Part shown: in pieces, positions 26,388 to 34,729 of the stretch | Position numbering within the stretch: position 1 is the first letter of the stretch | Layout: every line of letters begins with the position of its first letter | NCBI GenBank assembly: GCA_030446715.1 | Contig: JAUJMU010000002.1 | Coordinates: 628,631 to 692,630 of the forward strand | Direction: 5' to 3' | Length of the DNA stretch: 64,000 nucleotides | Source of the DNA: Cytophagales bacterium | GTDB taxonomy: Bacteria; Bacteroidota; Bacteroidia; Cytophagales; 172606-1 | Position numbers and translations under genes: made by a program | The notes under the pieces: model-generated | Told to the model about the DNA's origin: nothing | Seen by the model: only the letters and a program-made list of their open reading frames with translations | Databases searched by the model: none

Positions 26388-27788
26388 CTACCGGCTCACC
26401 GCCAGCTGATAGGGAGCCCGCATGGGCCGCGAAAGCATTTTGTTCGCCTCCCCGTCATTTTTAAATTGCTCCTTTTCCGGGTCCCAGTACACTTTCCGCT
26501 TCAGTTTCATGGCAATGTGGTGCACCAGGCAGGCTGAGCACGACCGGTGGGCAATTTCTACGTTGGTAACCGCCGGCTTGCGGCTCCGGATGCTGTCGAG
26601 CCAGTTGCCGTGCTGCTCGGGGCTTTCGTAGAGGTGAATTTCACCGGTACCGATTACCGACGACAGAATTTTCGGATCGCTGGCGTTCAGCACTTTGCTG
26701 TTGGCCGCCACGGCAGTCGGGTCACTGGCGGTCACGCCACCCCCGCGGGTCACGAAAATCCAGCCCTCGGTGCCTTCAAACTTTACGCCGTTCGGCAATT
26801 CGTTGGAAACGATCATCTTCACGCCGTTGGCGTACAGAGCTTCCGTCTGGAACTTTCCGTGAACGTTCCACAGGCCACTGGCCGGAAACTCAGCCCAGCC
26901 CGATACCTCCAGCGGGCCGGTGTACTCGGTGTCCATGGCCCAGTGGGCAATGTCAATGTGATGAGAGCCCCACCCGGTGATCATGCCGGCGCCGAACTGT
27001 TCGCAGCGCAACCAGCCCGGCCGGCTGTAATCGGCCTGCGGATGCACCCGCTTTTCGGTGTAGTAAACCTCCGGGGTGGAGCCGAGCCACATATTGTAAT
27101 TCAGGTTTTTGGGAACGGGCATCTCCGGTTCATCTTCTCCGGAAGGGTCGCCGGGTAAGCCAACATAAACAGCTTTCACCTGACCGATGCGGCCGTTACG
27201 CACCAGTTCGCATGCCCTTTTGAACTGCGGCCACGGATTTACCGAACGCTGCTGGCTGCCGATCTGAAAAATCCGGTCGGTTTTCCGGAGGGCATCACTC
27301 AGCATCCGGCCTTCGGCAATGGTAAGCGAGGTCGGTTTCTGCATATAAATATCCTTACCGGCCCGGGCGGCGTGAATCGCCGGCAGGGCGTGCCAGTGGT
27401 CAGGCGTGCTGATTACCACTGCATCAATGTCCTTGTCGCCCAAGAGTTCGTGGTAATTTTCGTAAGTCTTTACGCCTTTGAATTTTTTGGTTTTCTTGTC
27501 TGTATAGTATTTCTCCACCAGCTGTTTTGCGTCCTGCACCCGCCGGCTGTCCAGGTCACAGACGGCCACGATCTGGGCGTGGTCGTACTTCCAGATCTCC
27601 GGCATATCGTGTTCGCGGGAAATGCGGCCCGTACCAATGGCACCGACATTGATCCGGTTGCTGGGGGCGTTGGGTCCAAACACCGACGCCGGCACGATGG
27701 TAGGCACAAAAATGGTGGAAGCCACTGCGGCAGTGGACTTTTTCAGAAAATCGCGGCGACTGCTGCCGGTGGTATGAGTATTTTCCAT
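26388..27788 (-). CDS. Gfo/Idh/MocA family oxidoreductase with twin-arginine signal
   Basis: This 466-residue oxidoreductase is exported by the TAT route: SSRRDFLKKSTAAVASTIFV is a clear twin-arginine signal. The NAD(P) domain begins INVGAIGTGRISREHDMPEI and includes AVVISTPDHWHALPAIHAARAGKDIYMQKP, with the QKP variant of the conserved EKP motif. The C-terminal substrate domain contains GWGSHHIDIAHWAMDTEYTG. Such proteins act on sugars or inositols, and TAT export means the NAD(P) cofactor is inserted before secretion. It is the first gene of a two-gene unit with the lipoprotein homologue 35 bp downstream. Confidence 0.92.
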   Translation of the reverse strand: MENTHTTGSSRRDFLKKSTAAVASTIFVPTIVPASVFGPNAPSNRINVGAIGTGRISREHDMPEIWKYDHAQIVAVCDLDSRRVQDAKQLVEKYYTDKKTKKFKGVKTYENYHELLGDKDIDAVVISTPDHWHALPAIHAARAGKDIYMQKPTSLTIAEGRMLSDALRKTDRIFQIGSQQRSVNPWPQFKRACELVRNGRIGQVKAVYVGLPGDPSGEDEPEMPVPKNLNYNMWLGSTPEVYYTEKRVHPQADYSRPGWLRCEQFGAGMITGWGSHHIDIAHWAMDTEYTGPLEVSGWAEFPASGLWNVHGKFQTEALYANGVKMIVSNELPNGVKFEGTEGWIFVTRGGGVTASDPTAVAANSKVLNASDPKILSSVIGTGEIHLYESPEQHGNWLDSIRSRKPAVTNVEIAHRSCSACLVHHIAMKLKRKVYWDPEKEQFKNDGEANKMLSRPMRAPYQLAVSR

Positions 27789-27857
27789 CTTAAAGGAGTT
27801 TAATGATCAGCGGAAACTATGATCTGAATAAAGGTAAACAGCTGCACAATTTTTATT

Positions 27858-27924
27858 TTTGCCACCAGGACACAAAGGTTCACTGCCGTCTTTACTTTGT
27901 GTTTTCCTGGTGACTTTGTGGCAA
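27858..27924. repeat. Imperfect inverted repeat in a 750-bp gene-poor spacer
   Basis: TTGCCACCAGGACACAAAG is mirrored, with small insertions, by CTTTGTGTTTTCCTGGTGAC and CTTTGTGGCAA. CACAAAG-type repeats are common intergenic elements in Bacteroidota. The spacer from 27789 to about 28540 has no other recognisable feature. Confidence 0.45.
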
Positions 27925-28540
27925 TCTATGTACCGTCGTAGCCCACTGCAATCCTAAAGTATAAACTTTCCTTATTTTACTCATACTTTTTTTATAAAAT
28001 ACCGGATCAATGGCTTGTTGGTCAGCAGTTGGGTGCTGCATCTGCCCGATAAACTGATGAGGGCAAACGCCAGAACTTTTGAAACTCCGCACGCATCAGC
28101 CGGAGATGCAGAACTGCCCGTAACGGGCCTTAAAATGCACAAAAACAATCTGTTCCCGAAAAACAAAAAATTTTTTATGTAATGCTTCCAGTCTTCCTCA
28201 TGCCGGGCTGGCCGGAGGAAAAATAAGGGCTCACACCAAAGAGAGGGTCTTAAAGACGCGCTGCCCGGCAGTGTGTGGCCCCATTGCCGGTGCATCCGGT
28301 GGCGCTGATTTGCGGGGATGATTCCCCTGCCGGTTAAACTGGATTTGATATGCGAATAAATTTCACTTTTTTGTGTCCCGGAAAAGAGACTACTCCATCC
28401 GTCAAAGTAGTTCTGAAGCCGTGAGTCCACTGAAAATACGGGTAAATTTATTGAACGGGTGCCTGCTGAAAAGAGTAAATCCGCAATCCTTCAGAGAAAC
28501 TTGCCCGCAAAGGGTAACATGCTCATGGTTATTACCAGGT

Positions 28541-29552
28541 ACTTTTACCCGCTACGAAAACAATCCGGCCAATCCCCGCAGTCTGCGGAACAACCAGATC
28601 TGGGGCATCCGGGAAGACGACCACGGACTTCTGTGGATTGCCACCAGCAGCGGACTCGATAAATACGACAAACGGACGGGCATTTTTCAGCACATTGACA
28701 AGCTGCCCGGCATTGCCGGAGCCGCCGGTCATAAATTGTATCCGCTGTCCTACATTGCCGTTGACCCCGGCGGCCGGCGGGCCGGAACCGTTGCTGCTGA
28801 TCGTGGAGGACAACGGGGAAGTGCGCCGGTACATCTGCGAAAGTTTCCGCGGATACTGCCGGGTTCTGGAGGCAACCCACGGGCTTGAAGGCTTGCGGAA
28901 AGCCGTGGAGACCGTGCCTGACCTGGTCATCAGCGACCTGATGATGCCAGAAATGGATGGCCTTGAACTATGCCGCCACCTCAAAACCGACGAACGGACC
29001 AGCCATATCCCGGTGATTCTGCTCACGGCCCGTGCCTCCGTAGAAAGCAAACCCGACGGCCTCGAAACGAGAGCTGACGATTATGTAACCAAACCCTTTT
29101 ATCCGCAGGAACTGCGGGCCAGAGTCCGTAACCTGATTGAGGGGCGTAAAAACATGAGGCTGCGTTTCGGGCGGAAAGTAAAGTTGCAGCCTAAGGATAT
29201 TTCCATTACTTCGGCTGATGAAAAATTTCTTCAAAATGCCATTTCCGTAGTAGAAAAGCATATTTCCGATGCTGACTTTACAGCAGAAGCCATGGAAACC
29301 GGTATGGCTATGAGCAAAATGCAGTTGTACCGCAAGCTGAAGGCCCTTACCGATCAGTCGCCCGGCGAATTTGTGCGTACGCTGCGTCTGAAGAGGGCAG
29401 CCTCCCTGATCAGTCAGCGGAGCGGCAATATCTCAGAAATAGCCTATGAAGTCGGGTTTAATAACCTGTCTTACTTTGCCAGGTGTTTCAAAGAATTGTT
29501 TGGTGTCACGCCGTCTGAGTACGCCGGCTCTGCCAGAGACCCGGTGAGCTGA
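28541..29552 (+). pseudogene. Hybrid two-component (HTCS) regulator remnant: propeller fragment joined to receiver-AraC tail
   Basis: HTCS proteins fuse a periplasmic two-component beta-propeller, a YYY domain, a helix, a histidine kinase, a receiver and an AraC DNA-binding domain, and sense polysaccharide breakdown products. Here 28541-28702 encodes a fragment of the first propeller blades (FTRYENNPANPRSLRNNQIW, then GLLWIATSSGLDKYDKRTG). From about 28788, in another frame, comes the receiver (LLLIVEDNGEVRRY with phospho-acceptor Asp in LVISDLMMPEMDG) and a complete AraC domain (MQLYRKLKALTDQSPGEF, NISEIAYEVGFNNLSYFARC) to the stop at 29552. The rest of the propeller, the YYY domain, the membrane helix and the whole kinase are missing, a deletion of probably well over 2 kb. 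The tail might survive as a response regulator but has no evident start. Confidence 0.8.
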
Positions 29553-29977
29553 CTAAACCGCCGGCTTTCATCCGGGTGAAAAAGTAACCACTTCTGCACC
29601 CGCTGCCGGAAGACAAAAAGTAATATCCGGGACTTGTTATCCGCATTTCGTTTTCAGGCCAGCAGGGAGAAACCGCATATTACGCAAAGCCTGCCTTTTG
29701 GAGGACACGTCTGCCAGCCTGCAACACCACAACCGGGAGAAAAGGTAAGGGCAAAAAAGCTAAAACCCATTGAATTAATCCATTAGCTTTTCTCTGATCA
29801 GCTTCCGGGGCTCCTGCCTCCCTTCCGTGTCCTGCCTTTCTGTACCAGTATCTGTTCATGTAAGTTTACCCCTTTTTAACGGGACGGCTGCTTGCCCTGG
29901 TTGGCTAGCTTTGTGCTTACCAAAGTAACAGCTTTAAAGGCTGCTTTTCTACTGCTGATAGCACCACAAGCCTCCTG
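29553..29977. other. 425-bp spacer with a weak hairpin
   Basis: Nothing coding is seen here. AAAAGCTAA (29755-29763) and TTAGCTTTT (29783-29791) form a nine-base stem followed by few T residues, a possible terminator. Confidence 0.35.
29906..29913 (+). promoter_or_regulatory. Putative -7 element upstream of the ABC transporter
   Basis: TAGCTTTG fits TAnnTTTG and lies 64 bp before the ATG at 29978. No clear TTTG occurs at the expected -33 distance, so this is a half-site only. Confidence 0.35.
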
Positions 29978-31810
29978 ATGAACAATCCCTATCTTTCGAT
30001 GCTCGCCACTGCCTGGCGTTATGCCCGGCATGAGCGAAAACGTTACATTTTGATTTACAGCATGTTTGTGCTGGCCAATCTAACCGCGGCGGCGCATCCG
30101 CTGTTGTACGGGTATTTTGTGGACAGCCTGCAGCGGGATGGTTCCAACGTGCTTTCCTATGCCTGGGTCTACGGGCTTGGTTACCTCGGCCTGCGGGTCG
30201 TGGAGTGGTGCTTTCACGGACCTGCCCGCGTAATGGAGCGGAAGCTGGCTTTCAACGTCAGCCGCAATTTTCTGGACGAACTTTACCACAAGGTATTGCA
30301 CCTTCCCATGAAGTGGCATCAGGATAATCATACCGGCGCCACCATCAGCCGGATGCAGAAGGCGTACGGGGCTCTCAAATCGTTCTTTCAGAATGGATTT
30401 GCCTACCTGCACGCGCTGTTCAAGTTTATCTTTTCCTTTGCGGCCATGCTGTATTTTGCGCCGGTGTTCGGTCTGATCGGTGTGCTGCTCGGCTTTCTGA
30501 CTGTGTGGGTGATCTTCAAATTTGATAAGCCCTACATCAAATCACTGAAAGAAGTTAATGAACGCGACCACAAGGTATATTCTACCCTGTTTGACAGCCT
30601 TTCCAACATCGTGACGGTGATCACCCTCCGGCTGGAAAAGCGCATGGAAACCAGCTTTATGAATAAGGTAATGGACGTGTTTCCGGCTTTCCGGCGCAAT
30701 GTCACCATCAACGAGTGGAAATGGTTTACGGCGCAGATGCTCATTGCCCTGATCTACGCCATCATTGTAGTCGGTTACGTATACCAGAACTACGTACCCG
30801 GCGAAACCTTTTACATGGGCGGCCTGATCATACTGCTGGGTTACGTCAGCCAGTTTACCAGCGTGTTCAATGACATTGCCGCCCAGTACACCCAGATCAC
30901 GCAGTTCAATACCGACGTGCAGACGGCTCATAAAATTGCGGAAGCCTACGACCAGGAACATCGCCCGGAGGCCACCGGCAATCTTCCGGCTGAATGGCAG
31001 AGCCTGAGCATTTCCAACCTGAATTTTATCCGGCCCGACAACGGACCAGGGCAGAAGCGGTTCAATGGCCTGCGCGACCTGCACATGCGGGTTCAGCGTG
31101 GTCAGCGCATTGCCCTGATCGGGGAAAGCGGCAGCGGTAAAAGCACGCTGCTCTCTCTGCTCAGAGGCCTGTACGTGCCGCAGGAGGGTGTGCAGGTATG
31201 CGTGGATGATGACCTCTCCGTTGATTTTGAAAGCATCCGCAACACAGTGACTCTTTTTCCGCAGGAACCCGAAATCTTCGAAAATACGCTCCTCTACAAC
31301 ATCACCCTTGGCCTGCCTTTCAGCGAAGAGGAAGTAATGCAGGTGTGTGAGGTAGCACAGTTTACCGACATCATACGGCAATTGCCCGACGGGCTGGATA
31401 CCGTTATTCAGGAGAAAGGTGCCAACTTCTCCGGCGGACAGCGGCAACGCCTTGCCCTTGCCCGTGGTATACTTGCTGCCCGGAGCAGCAGCATCATTCT
31501 CATGGACGAGCCCACCAGCAGCGTAGACCCCAAGACAGAAATGCAGTTGTACAACAAGCTTTTCAAAGCATTCACTGGTAAGGCCATTATTTCTTCGCTG
31601 CACCGCCTTCACCTGCTCAGTCAGTTTGACTACATCTACATTCTCCAGAATGGAAGAGTGATTGAAGAAGGAACCTTCGAGATACTGCGCTACAACAGCG
31701 AAACCTTTCAGGAAATGTGGCGTCACCAGCAGCAGGAACGGACCGACAGTACTGCCCCCGGTCAGGCGACTGCTGAAATCCCGCCTCAGTTGGTCCAGCC
31801 ACTAAGCTGA
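29978..31810 (+). CDS. ABC transporter, fused permease and ATPase (exporter type)
   Basis: This 610-residue half-transporter of the type IV exporter family probably acts as a homodimer in the inner membrane. The N-terminal 310 residues hold the membrane domain with about six helices (first around 25-45, last around 285-310). The ATPase domain has the Walker A motif GESGSGKSTLLSLLRG, Q-loop (TLFPQEPEIFENTLLYNITL), signature FSGGQRQRLALARG, Walker B ILMDEPTSSVD (acidic Glu present) and an H-loop (SSLHRLHLL). The substrate is not predictable; exporters of this type move lipids, peptides or drugs. It is transcribed alone, and it converges with the stand-alone receiver gene across 180 bp. Confidence 0.92.
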   Translation: MNNPYLSMLATAWRYARHERKRYILIYSMFVLANLTAAAHPLLYGYFVDSLQRDGSNVLSYAWVYGLGYLGLRVVEWCFHGPARVMERKLAFNVSRNFLDELYHKVLHLPMKWHQDNHTGATISRMQKAYGALKSFFQNGFAYLHALFKFIFSFAAMLYFAPVFGLIGVLLGFLTVWVIFKFDKPYIKSLKEVNERDHKVYSTLFDSLSNIVTVITLRLEKRMETSFMNKVMDVFPAFRRNVTINEWKWFTAQMLIALIYAIIVVGYVYQNYVPGETFYMGGLIILLGYVSQFTSVFNDIAAQYTQITQFNTDVQTAHKIAEAYDQEHRPEATGNLPAEWQSLSISNLNFIRPDNGPGQKRFNGLRDLHMRVQRGQRIALIGESGSGKSTLLSLLRGLYVPQEGVQVCVDDDLSVDFESIRNTVTLFPQEPEIFENTLLYNITLGLPFSEEEVMQVCEVAQFTDIIRQLPDGLDTVIQEKGANFSGGQRQRLALARGILAARSSSIILMDEPTSSVDPKTEMQLYNKLFKAFTGKAIISSLHRLHLLSQFDYIYILQNGRVIEEGTFEILRYNSETFQEMWRHQQQERTDSTAPGQATAEIPPQLVQPLS

Positions 31811-31932
31811 TCATTGCAGGTTTGGGGAAATACAAGGCCGTAGCTGCGGGTAGTTGTACTCCGCACCTGCGGCCTTCCCCTTTTACCGGGACAGATCCGG
31901 ATGTGCCCCTGGCCGGGTACAGCCGGAAGCAC

Positions 31933-31963
31933 AAAAAAAGACTCCGGTTAAACGGGAGTCTTA
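31933..31963 (-). terminator. Terminator of the stand-alone receiver gene
   Basis: On the minus strand AAGACTCC and GGAGTCTT form a stem (plus 31938-31945 and 31955-31962), with a run of seven T residues following at the 3' side, about 30 bp beyond the stop at 31991. Confidence 0.7.
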
Positions 31964-31990
31964 TGCATCATTGAGAGAAGGCAGTACCTG

Positions 31991-32458
31991 TCAGGAGAGG
32001 AGGCTCTGCCGCAGGTGGAACTCAAGTTGCCGGTTGGTTTTCTCCAGACTCTGAACTTTATTCTTCTCTTCCCTGCGGGTACTGTACAGTTCATAAGCTT
32101 TTCCGATCACCTCCCGCATATTAGCATCATCCCATGGCTTACTCAGGTACTGAAATATTTGTCCTTTGTTCACTGCATCAATCACGGCTCCAATATCCGA
32201 GTAACCAGTCAGCAGAATCCTTGTCGGATCCGGAAATAACGGAATGATAGATGACAAGAACTCTACACCAGTTGTTTCAGGCATCCGCTGGTCGGTGATG
32301 ATGACATGAATTTCCTGTTCATGTAATATCTTAAGTCCTTCATTGGCAGAAGAAGCTACAAATACGTTATAATCCAGCCGGAAATTAGCTTTAAATACAT
32401 AGAGATTGTGTAACTCATCATCCACGTAGAGCACATTTATACGATTTTGGGATTCCAT
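31991..32458 (-). CDS. Stand-alone receiver-domain response regulator
   Basis: This 155-residue protein is one CheY-like receiver followed by a short helical tail (REEKNKVQSLEKTNRQLEFH). The phospho-acceptor is the Asp of VIITDQRMPETTGVEF, the acidic pair is YVDDE, and the signalling Thr is in LLTGYSD with the conserved Lys in YLSKPWDD. The receiver is of the RpfG-related type (DPTRILLTGYSDIGAVIDAV). It is clearly paralogous to the receiver of the kinase at 36905-38044, sharing MP-TGV-F, DP-RILLT-Y-D and NKGQIF-YL-KPW. There is no output domain, so it probably works by protein-protein contacts. It diverges from the ThiF-like operon across 231 bp containing a 20-bp palindrome. Confidence 0.9.
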   Translation of the reverse strand: MESQNRINVLYVDDELHNLYVFKANFRLDYNVFVASSANEGLKILHEQEIHVIITDQRMPETTGVEFLSSIIPLFPDPTRILLTGYSDIGAVIDAVNKGQIFQYLSKPWDDANMREVIGKAYELYSTRREEKNKVQSLEKTNRQLEFHLRQSLLS

Positions 32459-32574
32459 ATATATAGCTTTGAAGAGTTTATTTATTCAGAGTAAGGTAAA
32501 TTTCATAACATGATTGCATAATTTCTTACATACATTTAATTGAGTAACAAATTATCCAATTTAGACATCTCCCT

Positions 32575-32594
32575 GATTGTTAATATTAACAATC
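32575..32594. promoter_or_regulatory. 20-bp perfect palindrome, candidate operator
   Basis: GATTGTTAATATTAACAATC is a perfect palindrome in the spacer between the divergent receiver gene and the ThiF-like operon, 96 bp before the 32690 start codon. A TATTTTTG (32606-32613) that fits the -7 consensus sits just downstream, without a good -33 partner, so the palindrome would overlap or flank a promoter. Confidence 0.5.
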
Positions 32595-32689
32595 GAAAAC
32601 ATTATTATTTTTGGGAGAAACCATAAGGTAAATATAGTGGCTTTCAGGCTCCCCCAAACACATCATATTTTGCCCAAATATTACTGTAC

Positions 32690-33811
32690 ATGGCATTGAC
32701 TCATATTCTACAAAAAGGCAGCAGCCATGTGAATAGTCTCAACAGCGGGTACCTTCCGGTCTTTTTCCGCATTGAAAGCCATACAGATCATCAGGCGCTT
32801 CAAAAACTCATGGAAAGCAATCCGGCCATCTCGGTATATGATGGCATTGAGGGACAGTTGGCGGAACTGGTGAAGGCTGCCAACCCTACCCGGCGCTTAT
32901 CTGCCGGAGAATTGACGGATGCTGTTAAAAAGCACCTCAGCGGAGTACAGTCTGAAGAATATGGAGTGTGGGTTTATTATCCATGGTCTGGCCGGCTTGT
33001 ACATATACTCGATGAAAAGGAGTTTATAGAATTGAGAACCAGCAGAAACCTTTATAAAATTACACGGGAAGAAAGGGAAATTCTGTCGAAGCAGAAAATA
33101 GGGGTAATCGGGTTGTCTGTCGGACAGTCCATTGCAGTTACCATGGCAATGGAGCGGACTTTTGGCGAAATTCGTCTGGCTGACTTTGACACCCTCGAAT
33201 TAACCAACATGAACCGGATCCGGACGGGCCTTCATAACCTGGGCGTTTCGAAGGTGGTGCTGGCCGCGAGAGAAATTGCCGAAATTGATCCTTTTCTGAA
33301 GGTTGTATGTTTTACAGAAGGCATCACGGAGGAGAACATAAATGATTTTTTGCTTAAGGATGGCAAACTGAATATTCTGATTGATGAATGCGACAGCATT
33401 GATGTAAAGATATACGCCCGGGTCCGGGCAAAGGAACATCGGATTCCGGTGGTGATGGATACAAGTGACAGGGGTATGGTAGATATTGAGCGCTTTGATC
33501 TGGAGCCTGAGCGGCCCCTGCTTCATGGTTTGATCGGAAATATTGAAAATGTTGATTTCAGTAACCTCACCGATGCTGAAAAAATACCTTACCTCGGTGC
33601 AATGGTAGGCCTGGATACACTTTCTCTACGGATGAAGTCATCATTGTCTGAAGTGGGTAAAACAATCAGAACATGGCCCCAGCTTGCCTCTTCTGTAGCA
33701 TTGGGCGGCGCTTTGGGCACCGATGTTTGTCGCAGAATTGCTCTTAACCTGTTTAGGGAATCGGGCCGTTATTATGTCGATCTGGATGAAATTATTGACA
33801 ATAAAAACTAA
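32690..33811 (+). CDS. ThiF/E1-like adenylyltransferase (Rv1355c-type)
   Basis: This 373-residue protein has a central E1/ThiF-type adenylation domain. Residues about 130-330 show the dinucleotide loop IGVIGLSVGQSIAVTMAM (an altered GxGxxG), the Asp-Asn-Arg block LADFDTLELTNMNRIRTGL, and GVSKVVLAAREIAEIDPFLK with the conserved Lys. IDECDSIDVKIYARVRAKEHRIPVV corresponds to the second Asp region. E1-like enzymes activate a carboxylate by adenylation; the best-named relatives are Rv1355c-family proteins, usually fused to nitroreductase-like domains absent here. The N-terminal 120 residues (ISVYDGIEGQLAELVKAANP) are unassigned. It is the first gene of a four-gene row, 115 bp before the acyltransferase-like gene. 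The acceptor and product are unknown. Confidence 0.78.
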   Translation: MALTHILQKGSSHVNSLNSGYLPVFFRIESHTDHQALQKLMESNPAISVYDGIEGQLAELVKAANPTRRLSAGELTDAVKKHLSGVQSEEYGVWVYYPWSGRLVHILDEKEFIELRTSRNLYKITREEREILSKQKIGVIGLSVGQSIAVTMAMERTFGEIRLADFDTLELTNMNRIRTGLHNLGVSKVVLAAREIAEIDPFLKVVCFTEGITEENINDFLLKDGKLNILIDECDSIDVKIYARVRAKEHRIPVVMDTSDRGMVDIERFDLEPERPLLHGLIGNIENVDFSNLTDAEKIPYLGAMVGLDTLSLRMKSSLSEVGKTIRTWPQLASSVALGGALGTDVCRRIALNLFRESGRYYVDLDEIIDNKN

Positions 33812-33926
33812 CTACTTTTTACCCTCTGTTTTCAACTTGTTATCCAATCTCAAATAGTACAATAAACCTCCTAACAAACATTTTATAACCTTGTGAATCG
33901 TACAATTTTTTTAAATTTCCCTTCAA

Positions 33927-34703
33927 ATGTTAAAAATACGTGCATTCCGGGCTGTAGATGAACCTGAAACCTGCGAAAAGTATATCGAAGGACACTCAAA
34001 GCTTCTCAAGATTTATTTTGGCATTACTCCGATCACAAGCTCTAAAGTTGAATGGGCCACCAATCCTGCTTCTTATGTAATTATAGCAGAATCACCGGAC
34101 GGTGAAAAAGTTTACGGAGGAGCAAGAATACAAGTGGCCGGAGGCTGCTATCCACTTCCCATTGAAGATGCCATCGGGAAAATGGATTTAAATGTATATG
34201 AGATGGTCAGCGAGTGCAGCAAGACTGGTTCTGGGGAATTATGCGGTTTGTGGAACTCGCGTGAAGTTGCCGGATTAGGATTGGGAAGTATTTTTTTGGG
34301 AAGAGTTGGTGTTGCCATTGCAGCGCAGCTTCAGTTAACTTCTTTGTTTGCCCTCTGCGCTCCGTATACCGTGGACAACTGCATGAGGATAGGTTTTACA
34401 GTTGAGCACTCTTTAGGAAGTGACGGCATGTTTTACTACCCTCACGAAAACTTTGTAGCTACAGCCCTGGTGCTTGACGATGTAAACAAGTTGCAGAATG
34501 CTAATCCGCCAGACCGGGAGGCTATCCTGGAGCTTAGAGAAAAGCCAAGGCAAAAGAAAACCGAAAGTGGCAAGAGGAGAAATTTTGAGATTGAATATGA
34601 TTTAAAATTATCAAGCTTCCATTACAGCGATTCTGAATTTTTACTGATCAATAGTTCCAGGAAGATATACAATTCATTGATGCGTCCAGAGTTGAAGCAT
34701 TGA
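33927..34703 (+). CDS. GNAT-fold acyltransferase, autoinducer-synthase/N-acyl-amino-acid-synthase-like
   Basis: This 258-residue protein has the layout of GNAT acyltransferases: an N-terminal half (MLKIRAFRAVDEPETCEKYI), a beta-hairpin with YVIIAESPDGEKVYGGARIQ, then YEMVSECSKTGSGELCGLWNSREVAGLGLG. In the last segment the conserved acidic/aromatic strand leads into the R-x-x-G-x-G/A-type pyrophosphate loop for CoA or acyl carrier protein. LTSLFALCAPYTVDNCMRIGF is the next helix-strand unit. The length and early arrangement recall acyl-homoserine-lactone and N-acyl-amino-acid synthases rather than small acetyltransferases; this is a similarity judgment, not a search. It lies between the E1-like gene and the sensor kinase (26 bp), so it may make the ligand sensed downstream. 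Confidence 0.6.
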   Translation: MLKIRAFRAVDEPETCEKYIEGHSKLLKIYFGITPITSSKVEWATNPASYVIIAESPDGEKVYGGARIQVAGGCYPLPIEDAIGKMDLNVYEMVSECSKTGSGELCGLWNSREVAGLGLGSIFLGRVGVAIAAQLQLTSLFALCAPYTVDNCMRIGFTVEHSLGSDGMFYYPHENFVATALVLDDVNKLQNANPPDREAILELREKPRQKKTESGKRRNFEIEYDLKLSSFHYSDSEFLLINSSRKIYNSLMRPELKH

Positions 34704-34729
34704 ATTTCTTCAATTCATAGTCAGGTTAT

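Noticed and set aside
27981-28430. 149-codon minus-strand frame upstream of the HTCS remnant
   Set aside because: The composition is mixed and no motif is recognised; it lies in a decayed, gene-poor spacer and overlaps nothing with a clear role.
30542-31726. 394-codon open frame on the minus strand
   Set aside because: It lies antisense within the ABC exporter ATPase and membrane domain, whose motifs are complete; no family resemblance.
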